A stretch of DNA of 64,000 nucleotides, from assembly GCA_022844045.1 (NCBI GenBank), contig JALHMM010000003.1, forward strand, positions 94,527 to 158,526. The letters are read 5' to 3'. Below the pieces are notes generated by a model. It searched no databases. It saw only the letters and a list, made by a program, of their open reading frames with translations, and was not told the origin of the DNA. This document shows, one piece after another, positions 22,524 through 32,204 of this stretch; positions within the stretch are counted from its first letter, which is position 1, and each line of letters opens with the position of its first letter. Made by a program: the position numbers and the translations under genes. Source of the stretch: Reyranellaceae bacterium (GTDB lineage: Bacteria > Pseudomonadota > Alphaproteobacteria > Reyranellales > Reyranellaceae).

Positions 22524-23620
22524 GCGCGCACCCTGGCGAGGAGCGATTGCAGCCACGGTCGCGGCAGGTTGGCCAGCGCGCCGGAGAACAGGATCACCAG
22601 GCCCTGGATGACCACGACCATCTCGCGCGTCATCGCCGGAATCTCGAAGGCGAGCTCGGCGCCGCCCTGCTGCAGCGCGCCGAACAGCAGGGCGGCGAGC
22701 GCGATGCCCAGAGGATGGTTGCGGCCCATCAACGCCACGGCGATGCCGGCGAAGCCGTAGCCGGCGGTGAAGTCGAGCACCAGGCGATGATGCACGCCCA
22801 TGATCTCGTTGACGCCGACCAGCCCGGCCAGCGCGCCCGACAGGCACATCGCGATCATGGTCAGCTTCTTCAGATCGCTGCCGGCATAGGTCGCGGCGTC
22901 GGGGTTGTGCCCCATGGTGCGCAGCGCGTAGCCCCAGGGCGTGTGCCACAGGAAGGCCCAGACGCCGACGCAGCACAGCACCGCCAGCAGGATCGAGAGG
23001 TTGAGCGCCGACTGCGCCACCGTGATGCCGATCGCCGCCAGCGCTTCGTGCATCGCCGGCACCTTGCCGCCCTCGAAGCCGCGGCTTTGCGGCGTCATCG
23101 AGCCCGGCGCGATCAGCACGTTGACCATCAGGTAGACCATGAGCGCGGCGGCGACGAAGTTGAACATGATGGTGGTGATGACGATGTGGCTGCCGCGATG
23201 CGCCTGCAGCCAGGCCGGCACCGCCGCCCAGGCCGCGCCGAAGGCCGCCGAGGCGAGGATCGCCAGCGGCACCAGGATGATTCCCGGCAGGAAGCGATCC
23301 AGCGCCAGCACGCACAGACCGGCGCCCAGCCCGCCGATATAGGCCTGGCCTTCGCCGCCGATATTGAACAGACCGGCATGGAAGGCCACGGCCACCGCCA
23401 GGCCGGTGAAGGCGAAGTTGGTGGCGTAGTACAGCGTGTAGCCGATCGCCTCGGACGAGCCGAGCGCGCCCACCACCAGCAGGCGTAGCGCGCGCAGCGG
23501 ATCGACGCCGATGGCGGCCACGATGATGCCGACGGTGATCAGCGCCAGCGCGACGTTGACCAGCGGCAGCAGGCCGATCTCGGCCCAGGCCGGCAACGCG
23601 CGGCGTGCTGCTGTGGTCAT
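22520..23620 (-). CDS. Nucleoside ABC transporter permease
   Basis: Start MTTAARRALPAWAEIGLLPLVNVALALITVG; GLAVAVAFHAGLFNIGGEGQAYIGG. Confidence 0.9.
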   Translation of the reverse strand: MTTAARRALPAWAEIGLLPLVNVALALITVGIIVAAIGVDPLRALRLLVVGALGSSEAIGYTLYYATNFAFTGLAVAVAFHAGLFNIGGEGQAYIGGLGAGLCVLALDRFLPGIILVPLAILASAAFGAAWAAVPAWLQAHRGSHIVITTIMFNFVAAALMVYLMVNVLIAPGSMTPQSRGFEGGKVPAMHEALAAIGITVAQSALNLSILLAVLCCVGVWAFLWHTPWGYALRTMGHNPDAATYAGSDLKKLTMIAMCLSGALAGLVGVNEIMGVHHRLVLDFTAGYGFAGIAVALMGRNHPLGIALAALLFGALQQGGAELAFEIPAMTREMVVVIQGLVILFSGALANLPRPWLQSLLARVRA

Positions 23621-23633
23621 CGGGCAGCCCTTC

Positions 23634-23755
23634 CCTTCCCCCGGAGGGGGAAGGTGGCGCGGAGCGACGGAAGGGGGATGTCGAAGACGAACACCGCGTT
23701 CGTCTTCGACATCCCCCATCCGCCCTTCGGGCACCTTCCCCCTCCGGGAGAAGGT
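23634..23755. repeat. ~122 bp intergenic inverted-repeat element inside the ABC operon
   Basis: ccttcccccggagggggaaggtggcgcggagcgacgg...cgcccttcgggcaccttccccctccgggagaagg. Confidence 0.85.
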
Positions 23756-23767
23756 AAGTGCGTACGC

Positions 23768-25294
23768 CTACCCATGCGCGTCGGCCATCATCAGGCCCAG
23801 CGTCCGCTCGTCGGCTTTCGCCGCCGGCACGTCGCCGACGATGCGGCCGCCGAACATCACGACGATGCGGTCGGCGAGCGACAGGATCTCGTCGAGCTCG
23901 ACCGAGACCACCAGCACGGCGCAGCCGGCGGCGCGCGCCGCCACGAGTTGGCGATGGATGAACTCGATGGCGCCGATGTCGACGCCGCGCGTCGGCTGGC
24001 CGACCAGCAGGATGCGCGGCGCGCGATCTATCTCGCGCGCCAGCACCAGCTTCTGCTGGTTGCCGCCGGAAAAGCTCGAGGAGCGCAGCGCCGGGATCGG
24101 CGGGCGTACGTCGAAGCGCTCCATCAGCGTGCCGCAATGCGCCGTGGTCGCGGGATGGTCGAGCAGTCCGCGGCGCGTGAAAGGTGACAAGCGGTGATAG
24201 CCGAGGATCGAGGTCTCCGACGCGCGGAACGGCGCCACCATGCCCTGGCGTATCCGGTCCTCCGGGACGTGGCACAGCCCGAACGCACGCATCTCCGCCG
24301 GATCGGTGGGATGCGTCGCGTCGATGGCGCGGCCTCTTACCGATAACCGGCCGCCGGTCGGTGCCCTGACTCCGGCAAGAATCTGCAGCAGCTCCGTCTG
24401 GCCGTTGCCCGACACGCCGGCGATGCCGACAATCTCGCCGGCGCGCAATTCCAGATCGATGCCATCGAGCAGCTTCACGCCGCGCGCGTCGATCAGATCG
24501 ATCTTCTCGGCCTTGAGCAGAACCTCGCCCGGCGCCACCGTGTCCTTGTCGAGCGTCAGGCGCACCTTGCGGCCGACCATCAGCTCGGCGAGCTCGTCGG
24601 GGCTGGTGTCTGCCGTGCGGCGCTCGGCCACCACCTCGCCCTGGCGCATGACATAGACCGCGTCGGTCGCGGCCATGATCTCGCGCAGCTTGTGGGTGAT
24701 CAGCAGCACCGTTACGCCGCGTTCCTTGAGCGTGGCGAGGATGCGGAAGAGCTGATCGGTTTCCTGCGGGGTGAGAACGGCGCTGGGCTCGTCGAGGATC
24801 AGCACGCGCGCGCCGCGAAACAGCACCTTGAGAATCTCGACGCGCTGCTGCTCGCCGACCGACAGGTCGCCGACGATGGCGTCGGGATCGACGCTCAGCC
24901 CGTATTCGCGCGCGAGCCGCGCCAGCTCGGCACGCGCCGCCGCCAGGCCGCGCCGCAGCACCGGCCCGCCCTCGGCGCCGAGCACGAGGTTCTCCAGCAC
25001 GGTGAAGGGGGCGACCAGCATGAAGTGCTGGTGCACCATGCCGATACCGTGGGCGATGGCGTCGGCCGGGCTCCGCATGCGCACCGGCTGGCCATCGACC
25101 AGGATCTCGCCGGCATCGGCCTCGTAGAGGCCGTAGAGAATGCTCATCAGGGTCGACTTGCCGGCACCGTTCTCGCCGACGATGCCGGTGATCGACCCTT
25201 TGGCTACGCTGAGCGACACACCACGATTGGCGCGGACCGTGCCGAACGACTTGTCGATGCCGCGCAGCTCGATGGCTGGCGCGACCTCCGTCAT
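23768..25294 (-). CDS. Nucleoside ABC transporter ATP-binding protein (two ABC domains)
   Basis: Start MTEVAPAIELRGIDKSFG; Walker A GENGAGKST, LSVGEQQRVEILKVL, SGGNQQKLVLAREI. Confidence 0.92.
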   Translation of the reverse strand: MTEVAPAIELRGIDKSFGTVRANRGVSLSVAKGSITGIVGENGAGKSTLMSILYGLYEADAGEILVDGQPVRMRSPADAIAHGIGMVHQHFMLVAPFTVLENLVLGAEGGPVLRRGLAAARAELARLAREYGLSVDPDAIVGDLSVGEQQRVEILKVLFRGARVLILDEPSAVLTPQETDQLFRILATLKERGVTVLLITHKLREIMAATDAVYVMRQGEVVAERRTADTSPDELAELMVGRKVRLTLDKDTVAPGEVLLKAEKIDLIDARGVKLLDGIDLELRAGEIVGIAGVSGNGQTELLQILAGVRAPTGGRLSVRGRAIDATHPTDPAEMRAFGLCHVPEDRIRQGMVAPFRASETSILGYHRLSPFTRRGLLDHPATTAHCGTLMERFDVRPPIPALRSSSFSGGNQQKLVLAREIDRAPRILLVGQPTRGVDIGAIEFIHRQLVAARAAGCAVLVVSVELDEILSLADRIVVMFGGRIVGDVPAAKADERTLGLMMADAHG

Positions 25295-26292
25295 GGGCAA
25301 GTGTTGCTGCTCATGTAATCGTGGACCTTGATCGAGCCGCCGATGATGCCGGCCTTGACCGTGTCCATCTGGCGGCGCATCGCTGGCGTGACCAGCTTGT
25401 CGTTGTGCTGGTCGATCGCCCAGTCGACGCCGCCTTCCTTCAGGCCCAGCACCTGCAGGCCGGGCTTCCACGTGCCGCCGGCGGCCGCCTTGAAGCTCTG
25501 ATAGGCGACAAGGTCGACGCGCTTGACCATCGAGGTCAGCATCGTGCCGGGATGCAGGTGGTTCTGGTTGGAGTCGACGCCGATGCCGAGCTTGCCGCGA
25601 TCCTTGGCCGCTTGCAGCACGCCGATGCCGGTGCCGCCAGCGGCGGCGTAGATCACGTCGACGCCACGATCAAACTGGCCCTTGGCCAGCTCGGCGCCAC
25701 GACCGGGATCGTTCCACGCCGCCGGCGTCGTGCCGGTCATGTTCTGCAGCACCTCGATCTGGGCGTTGGCATGGCGCGCGCCCTGGACGTAGCCGCAGGC
25801 GAAGCGACGGATCAGCGGGATGTCCATGCCGCCGACGAAGCCAACCTTGCCGGTCTTCGAGGCCAGCGCCGCGAGGTAGCCGACGAGGAACGAGCCTTCC
25901 TGCTCCTTGAACAGCACCGACTGCACGTTGGGCAGATCGACTTTGCTGTCGATAATGGTGAAGCGGATCTTGGGAAATTCCTTGGCGACTTTCTCCAGCG
26001 CCACCGCCTGCGAGAAACCGACGGCGATGATCGGATCCTGGCCGCGTTGGGCAAAACGCCGATGCGCCTGCTCGAACTGGGTCTCGTTCTGCGGCTCGAA
26101 CTCGGCGATGTCGAGCTTGCTCTCGGCCTTGAACTTGGCCGCGCCCTGGGCGACGCCCTCGTTGAACGATTTGTCGAACTTGCCGCCGGTGCTGTAGATG
26201 ACCGCCGGCTTGATCGCGGTCTGGGCATGCGCGACGCCGGCGGCACCGACGACGGCGAGGATGGCGAGCCAACGCACCACGTCACGCTTCAT
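25291..26292 (-). CDS. BMP family ABC transporter substrate-binding protein
   Basis: Start MKRDVVRWLAILAVVGAAGVAHAQ signal peptide; KPAVIYSTGGKFDKSFNEGVAQGA; 4 bp overlap with the ATPase gene. Confidence 0.92.
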   Translation of the reverse strand: MKRDVVRWLAILAVVGAAGVAHAQTAIKPAVIYSTGGKFDKSFNEGVAQGAAKFKAESKLDIAEFEPQNETQFEQAHRRFAQRGQDPIIAVGFSQAVALEKVAKEFPKIRFTIIDSKVDLPNVQSVLFKEQEGSFLVGYLAALASKTGKVGFVGGMDIPLIRRFACGYVQGARHANAQIEVLQNMTGTTPAAWNDPGRGAELAKGQFDRGVDVIYAAAGGTGIGVLQAAKDRGKLGIGVDSNQNHLHPGTMLTSMVKRVDLVAYQSFKAAAGGTWKPGLQVLGLKEGGVDWAIDQHNDKLVTPAMRRQMDTVKAGIIGGSIKVHDYMSSNTCP

Positions 26293-26356
26293 GAAGCCCT
26301 CCCACGGAAATGGTCGTGCGAGTGTGACCCGACTCCGGTTCCAACGCCACAATTCT

Positions 26357-26479
26357 ACCTTCCCCCGGAGGGGGAAGGTGGCACGGAGCGACGGATGGGG
26401 GGATGTCGAAGACGGACACCGAGCGCGTTGAGACATCCCCCATCCGCCCTTCGGGCACCTTCCCCCTCCGGGTGAAGGT
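26357..26479. repeat. ~123 bp intergenic inverted-repeat element
   Basis: Both outer palindromes present; inner arm degenerate (gatgtcgaagacggacaccgagcgcgttgagacatc). Confidence 0.82.
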
Positions 26480-26489
26480 GATAAATCAG

Positions 26490-29400
26490 CTACGCAAACA
26501 CGTCCGGCACATACCGCCCGGCCCGCTCCATCTGCACGAGCCATGCCGCGGCCTGGTCCTCGGTGCAGTTGGCGATCTCGCGGTAGATGTCCTCCAGGGT
26601 CTTGCGCACGGCGGGCGCCATGTACTGGCCATCGCCGCAGAGGAAGAAGATCGCGCCCTTGCGGAAGAGGTCGCGCACGACATCGCGATCCTTCCACAGG
26701 CGATGCTGCACGAAGGTGATCTCGCCCTCGGGCTTCTTGAAGAAGGCCGGGTAGAGCTTCACCACGCCCTCCTTTTCCCAGCCCTCTAGCTCGTCGCGGT
26801 AGAGCAAGTCGACGTCGGGATGATCGCAGCCGTAGAACAACACCGCCGGCCCGGCCGTCTCGCCGGCGCGGTGACGCGCGGCGCGCTCCTGCACGAAGCC
26901 GCGGAACGGCGCCAGGCCGGTGCCGGCGCAGATCATCACCACGGGCGTGGCGTTGTCGGCCGGCGGATGGAACGGCACGTTGGGCGTCTTGATCGCCACC
27001 GGCACCTGATCGCCGCTCTTCAGCCGCGCCAGGTAGCTCGAGCAGGTGCCGCGGAAGCGGCCGCGGCCCGACCATGCCGGCGCGTCGACCACGGCGACGG
27101 TCAGACTGCAGGACGTGGCGCTGGCGCGCGGCGAGGACGAGATCGAGTACTGCCGTACGCGCATCGCCGGCAGCATCTCCAGGAACTCGCCGAGCCCGAC
27201 CTGGCAGGACTCGTACTGCTCGAGGATATCCAGCACCGAGACGCGCTTCTTCAGGATCTCGGCCTGATACTTCTCGGTGTCGTTGGCGATCGCCGCCAGC
27301 TCGGCGGCGTGCGGCGGGCACGGATTCATCGCCGCCAGTCGTTCGACGTTCTTGCGCGTCGCCGGCGCCGAGAGCTCGACGTGATGGCCCAGCAGCTCCT
27401 TCACCGACACCGGCCGGTCGGTCGGCAGCGAGGCGGCCATGGCGCCGCGATTGGAGCGCAGCACGACGGCGGCGTCGGGGGTGAGCCCCATGCGCTTGGC
27501 GGCGCGCTCGACCAATTCTGGATGGTTCTCCGGCAGCACGGCGAGATAGTCGCCGGCGGCGTAGGTCACGCCCTCTGGCAGCGCGAACTCGATATGCCGC
27601 TTGGAGCGGCCCAGCGGCGAGGTCATGTCGACCAGCTCGCGATTCTCGCCGATGACCGCGAAGTCGAGCTTGTTCTCCTCGACCAGCGCGATGCTCGAAT
27701 GCGGCACCACTTCGACGGCGTAGAGCGGGCCGGCCGCGATATCGGCGGCGGCGACGCCGAGTGTCGCCGAGACCGCCGGCCAGAAATCGGCGTACCACTT
27801 CTCGAAGTCGCCAAAGAAGTCGGCGCGCGCGTCGCCCTCACCGCGCCCGAGGACAGCTTGCGCGCCGGCGTTGTCGAGCCGCTCGGCGATCTCCTTGGGG
27901 ATCGACTGATAGGTCAGGTTCCAGTCGCGGTTGCCGCACCCGAACAAGGCGTAGCGCACGCCGACCAGCGCGCCATCGGGCACGCCGGCCAGCCAGGTCG
28001 CGAACTTGCGCGCGTTGTCGGGTGCCTGGCCGTTATAGGAGGCGGTGACGATGCCGACGGCGCCTTCCTTGGGCAACATGCCGGCATAATCGTCGAGCGG
28101 CGCCACCTTCACGGCATAGCCGCGTGCCTGGCCGTCACTGGCCATGCGCCGCGCGAAGGCCTCCGACGAGCCGGAGTTCGAGCCGTAGAGCAACAGCAGC
28201 GGCGTGCCATGCGAGGGCGCCGCCGGCTTCGAGGCATCGGCCGCGACGGCGCCCGCCACCGGCGCGGTACGCGTCGCCGAGCTACGCGCCACCTGCTTGC
28301 GCACGCGGGCGTAGATCTTCACGCCGTCGGGCTTGATCGTCAGCGTTTCCTTGACCACGAGGTCATAGGGACCCGTGCGCTTGAGATCGAAGCGCTGCAG
28401 CATCATCGCCACGACCAACAGCGCTTCCTGCCAGGCGAAGGCGCGGCCGATACACGAGCGCACGCCGCTGCCGAAGGGCAGCCAGGCTTGCGGCGGAATC
28501 TTCTCGCGCGCGCCGGGCGCGAAGCGGTCGGGATCGAAGCGCTCGGGGTCCTTCCACACGCTCTCATCGCGATGCAGCGATGGCGTCAATACGATCAGCA
28601 CGTCACCCTTCTTCAGCGCATAGCGCCCGGCGAGCATGGTGTCGTCCTTGGGCCACAGCGAGAAGGCCGGCGCCGTCGGCCAGATACGCAGGCTCTCGCG
28701 CAGGATCTGGTCGAGATAGACCAGCTTGCCGACATCCTCGAAGCGCGGCGCCTGGTCGCCCAGCACGGCGTCGACTTCCGCCCGCGCCTTGGCCAACACC
28801 TCGGGATGTTCCAGCAGCAGATGCGTGGTGAAGGACAGCAGGCCGCTGGTGGTCTCGTGGCCGGCGATCAGGAAGGTGATCAGCTGGAAACGGATATTGT
28901 CGTCGTCGAGCCGGTCGCCGGTGACCGGATCCTTGGCCGTCAGCATCAGCCCGAGCAGATCGCGCGGCGCCTCGTCGGGGCTCAGCCGCCGGCGCTCGGC
29001 GATGAGATCGTCGACGATCTTCATCATCAGCCGCACGTCGGCGTCGTACTGGCGCTGGGTCATCAGCATCAGGCGCGTCTGCAGCGGCACCCGGCTGGCG
29101 CGACTGCCGGCCTCGCCCAACGCGCGCACCATCGCCTCGACGAAGGGATGCATCTCGCGCTGATAGAACGAGTTGAAGCGGTAGGCGAAACCGCACAGCG
29201 CGATGGTGTCGAGCGTCAGCCGGGTCATGTTGTCGACGACATCGACCGCGGTGGCTGGCCCATAACGTTCCCAGCGCGTCAGCATCTGGTCGGCGATGTC
29301 GACCATGTCCTCGAAATAGTTGCGCATCGCCGCCGGCCCGAAGGCCGGCATCAGCAGGCGGTGTGCCTTGGCCCAGTTCGGCTCGGTGTTGTAGGCGGTG

Positions 29401-29669
29401 AACAGGCCGTCGCCGGCGAAGTCCCTGATGTGCTTGAGCGGGCCAGAGACGTACTTCTCGAAGCGGCTCTCGTCGCAGGCGTCGGCGATGATCTCGTGCC
29501 CGCTGATGATCAGGACGGAACGGCCGGGGAAGGCCAGCTTGTAGATCGGCCCGTACTGTCGGGCCAACTTCATCATGTTCTGGATCGGCACGTCGAGACC
29601 GACATCGGGCACATTGCCGACGATCGGACGGACAGGTGGCTGCGGAATCGACGAGCCGGCCAACGCCAT
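26490..29669 (-). CDS. Self-sufficient cytochrome P450 / NADPH-P450 reductase fusion (CYP102-like)
   Basis: 1059 aa from MALAGSSIPQPPVRPIVGNVP; heme site FGSGVRSCIGRAFAWQEA; flavodoxin LLLYGSNSGSSEAF; FAD/NADPH reductase MICAGTGLAPFRGF. Confidence 0.95.
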   Translation of the reverse strand: MALAGSSIPQPPVRPIVGNVPDVGLDVPIQNMMKLARQYGPIYKLAFPGRSVLIISGHEIIADACDESRFEKYVSGPLKHIRDFAGDGLFTAYNTEPNWAKAHRLLMPAFGPAAMRNYFEDMVDIADQMLTRWERYGPATAVDVVDNMTRLTLDTIALCGFAYRFNSFYQREMHPFVEAMVRALGEAGSRASRVPLQTRLMLMTQRQYDADVRLMMKIVDDLIAERRRLSPDEAPRDLLGLMLTAKDPVTGDRLDDDNIRFQLITFLIAGHETTSGLLSFTTHLLLEHPEVLAKARAEVDAVLGDQAPRFEDVGKLVYLDQILRESLRIWPTAPAFSLWPKDDTMLAGRYALKKGDVLIVLTPSLHRDESVWKDPERFDPDRFAPGAREKIPPQAWLPFGSGVRSCIGRAFAWQEALLVVAMMLQRFDLKRTGPYDLVVKETLTIKPDGVKIYARVRKQVARSSATRTAPVAGAVAADASKPAAPSHGTPLLLLYGSNSGSSEAFARRMASDGQARGYAVKVAPLDDYAGMLPKEGAVGIVTASYNGQAPDNARKFATWLAGVPDGALVGVRYALFGCGNRDWNLTYQSIPKEIAERLDNAGAQAVLGRGEGDARADFFGDFEKWYADFWPAVSATLGVAAADIAAGPLYAVEVVPHSSIALVEENKLDFAVIGENRELVDMTSPLGRSKRHIEFALPEGVTYAAGDYLAVLPENHPELVERAAKRMGLTPDAAVVLRSNRGAMAASLPTDRPVSVKELLGHHVELSAPATRKNVERLAAMNPCPPHAAELAAIANDTEKYQAEILKKRVSVLDILEQYESCQVGLGEFLEMLPAMRVRQYSISSSPRASATSCSLTVAVVDAPAWSGRGRFRGTCSSYLARLKSGDQVPVAIKTPNVPFHPPADNATPVVMICAGTGLAPFRGFVQERAARHRAGETAGPAVLFYGCDHPDVDLLYRDELEGWEKEGVVKLYPAFFKKPEGEITFVQHRLWKDRDVVRDLFRKGAIFFLCGDGQYMAPAVRKTLEDIYREIANCTEDQAAAWLVQMERAGRYVPDVFA

Positions 29670-29804
29670 GGGTGCTCCCTCCCGGTACACGGTTTCGCGC
29701 ACATTAGGCGAAGGCCGGCCGCTTTGCCCAGCCGGGCGAGTGAACGGCGGTTTGGCGCGCCGCGCCGACATCGCCTCGACGCCGACCACGGCGAACATCG
29801 GAGA

Positions 29805-29822
29805 GTAGTGGGTCAGTTTGAA
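29805..29822. repeat. Left arm of an 18 bp perfect inverted repeat (pair with 30597-30614)
   Basis: gtagtgggtcagtttgaa. Confidence 0.8.
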
Positions 29823-29866
29823 AATCCAGCCCGTTGACGCACGCTTCCGACTCTGGCGCGCTGGCC

Positions 29867-30385
29867 TTAGTACGGCCGCTGGCGCGTACGCTGTCCCGTC
29901 ACCATGGCGCAACTGCGGTTCTCTGTGCAGGCGGCGTGGATCGAGCAGATGATGCCGTTGCCGCAATCCACACTCTGCTTCGGATTGATGCAAAGGCCGA
30001 GGCTCTCGGCACAGGCGTCGCCGCCGCGGCACTGTTGGCCGCCGCACATCGGGCCGGTGTGAGGCGGGCCGCCCACGCAACCGCCGGCCGGGCCACACTG
30101 ATAGCCGGCGGGACAGGTGCCGCCGTCGCGGCACTCGACCTCCGTCGCATCCACGCACAGATCGGGAAACAACCGGTTCTGGCGTTCGCCGGGCATGCAC
30201 CACTTGCCGTTGGGCAGGCGGGTGCTGCCCGACGGCATGCTGGCGCGCTCGGCGCACATCCCGCCGACCAGACAGGCGTTGCGCTCACGGCACCAATGGC
30301 CGTTGCCGCAGTCGACACGCTGGGCAGACGCGGGCGGCGCCCACAGCAGGAGAGCAACCACCACCCACAGAATCCTCGTGAGCAT
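29867..30385 (-). CDS. Small secreted cysteine-rich protein
   Basis: 172 aa from MLTRILWVVVALLLWAPPASAQ; repeated modules VDCGNGHWCRERNACL, VECRDGGTCPAGYQC, VDCGNGIICSIHAACTENRSC. Confidence 0.75.
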   Translation of the reverse strand: MLTRILWVVVALLLWAPPASAQRVDCGNGHWCRERNACLVGGMCAERASMPSGSTRLPNGKWCMPGERQNRLFPDLCVDATEVECRDGGTCPAGYQCGPAGGCVGGPPHTGPMCGGQQCRGGDACAESLGLCINPKQSVDCGNGIICSIHAACTENRSCAMVTGQRTRQRPY

Positions 30386-30596
30386 ATCTGGTCCTTCCAA
30401 CCCAAGAGGGCTACGCGAGCCGATTCCGCACCTTCGCAATACTCGACTGGGCAGTAATGTTGCCCAAGAAGAACTCCAGTCTTCAAGTCCGGACACCCTG
30501 ACCTCCACGCGCTTTGTAGCGCGGCTGAATATCCCCGATCTCGCACGGCTTTCGGGAGTGGCGACGCATCCAACAAGCGGTGGCGATGTCTCAGAA

Positions 30597-30614
30597 TTCA
30601 AACTGACCCACTAC
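30597..30614. repeat. Right arm of the 18 bp perfect inverted repeat
   Basis: ttcaaactgacccactac, exact reverse complement of 29805-29822. Confidence 0.8.
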
Positions 30615-30715
30615 CCATCGGAGGGTTCACTTGCCAAATGGCGGGCTTTGCGCCGAAATGGCGCGGCGCGGAAACAACATCAGGCATCAGCCGCGCGGCA
30701 GAACGGGAGGGTGCG

Positions 30716-32149
30716 ATGACGCGACTCGGCGGCGCGGACGCCAGTTTCCTCTATTTCGAGACGCCCGAGACGCCGATGCACGTCGCGGGCTTCACGCTCT
30801 ACGACCTGCCCGAGGGCTACGAGGGCTCGTTCTACGAGCGCTTCCGCGACCTGCTGGCCAGCCGTCTGCACCTGGTGCCGGTGTTCAGCAAGAAGCTCTC
30901 GCAAACCATCCTCGACATCCACCATCCCTCGTGGGTCGAGGATCCGAACGTCGATATCTCCTACCACATCAAGAACGTCACCCTGCCCCCGCCCGGCAAC
31001 CGCGAGCAGCTCGAGACCATGATCGCGGAACTGCATGCGCAAGTTCTCGATCGCGGCCGGCCGCTGTGGCAGTTCGTGGTCATCGACGGCATCGAGACCG
31101 GCCAGGTGGCGCTCTATTCCAAGGTGCACCACGCCGCGGTCGATGGTGGCGCCGGCATGATCATCACCAACGCGATCTACGACCTCACCCCCGAGCCCCG
31201 GAAGGTCAAGCCGCCGGAGCCCAAGCCGGCTGGCCCGTCGGTGCAATCCGGCAATCCGATGGCCGACCTCGTCGCCTCGATGATGCGCTTCCAGCTCGAC
31301 ATGCTGCGCGCGGCGCCCGAGGTGATGAGCAACGTCGCCAGCATGTTCTTCCCCAAGGTGGCGAAGGACGCGCCGATGGACGCGTATCTGCCGAAATCGC
31401 CGGTCAAGGAAATGCCCGCGCTGATCGCGCCGAAAACCATCTTCAACGCCGCCATCACCCGCGAACGCTCCTATGCCGCGCGCTCGATGCCGCTGGCCGA
31501 TGCCAAGGCCATCGCCAAGGCCGCTGGCGGCAAGCTCAACGACGCCGTCATGGCGGTGTGCTCCGGCGCGCTCCGGCGCTACCTGCTGAGCCGGCACGCG
31601 CTGCCCAGCGAGCAGCTCATCGCCTTCGTGCCGATCTCGCTGCGGGAGCTGGGCAATACCGACCTCAACAATCAGGTCTTCGGCATGATGTGCGGGCTGG
31701 CCACCCATATCGCCGACCCGCTGGAGCGGCTGAAGGCGATCCAGGCCTCCTCGGCCGACGCCAAGCAGATCGCCGGTGGCCTAAAGAACGCCATGCCGCA
31801 GGACTACGCCTTCTTCGGCGCGCCGTTCCTGATCCGTGGCCTGACCGAACTCTATGGCCGCTCCGGCCTGGCCGACGTGATGCCGATGGCGGCCAATGTC
31901 TGCATCTCCAACGTACCCGGCCCGCCGGTGCCGCTCTACGGCGCCGGCGCCAAGGTCGCGGCGCTCTACCCGGTGTCGATCCCGACGCATGGCTGCGCGC
32001 TGAACCTTACGGTGCAGAGCTACCTCGGCAACCTCGATTTCGGCCTCACCGCCGACCGCAAGGCTGTGCCCGATATCGGCGTCATGGCCGACTATCTGCT
32101 GGAGGCCTACGCCGAGCTGAAGGCGGCGGTCCTGCCCGCGAAGGCTTGA
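30716..32149 (+). CDS. Wax ester synthase/diacylglycerol acyltransferase (WS/DGAT) family
   Basis: Start MTRLGGADASFLYFETPETPMHVAG; KVHHAAVDGGAG (HHxxxDG) catalytic motif. Confidence 0.93.
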   Translation: MTRLGGADASFLYFETPETPMHVAGFTLYDLPEGYEGSFYERFRDLLASRLHLVPVFSKKLSQTILDIHHPSWVEDPNVDISYHIKNVTLPPPGNREQLETMIAELHAQVLDRGRPLWQFVVIDGIETGQVALYSKVHHAAVDGGAGMIITNAIYDLTPEPRKVKPPEPKPAGPSVQSGNPMADLVASMMRFQLDMLRAAPEVMSNVASMFFPKVAKDAPMDAYLPKSPVKEMPALIAPKTIFNAAITRERSYAARSMPLADAKAIAKAAGGKLNDAVMAVCSGALRRYLLSRHALPSEQLIAFVPISLRELGNTDLNNQVFGMMCGLATHIADPLERLKAIQASSADAKQIAGGLKNAMPQDYAFFGAPFLIRGLTELYGRSGLADVMPMAANVCISNVPGPPVPLYGAGAKVAALYPVSIPTHGCALNLTVQSYLGNLDFGLTADRKAVPDIGVMADYLLEAYAELKAAVLPAKA

Positions 32150-32204
32150 ATTCGGCCGCCGGCCCTTCATATTCACGGACCCGCTTCATCACTGTGAGAC
32201 CCGA

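Noticed and set aside
21549-24275. Single 908 aa ORF covering permease and part of the ATPase region
   Set aside because: The upstream part is an out-of-frame translation running through the repeat element; the real permease begins at 22523 and overlaps the next gene by 4 bp.
26820-29837. 1005 aa antisense ORF opposite the CYP102-like gene
   Set aside because: Low-complexity His/Arg/Ala/Gly-rich translation typical of the antisense frame of a high-GC gene; the sense strand encodes an unmistakable P450-reductase.
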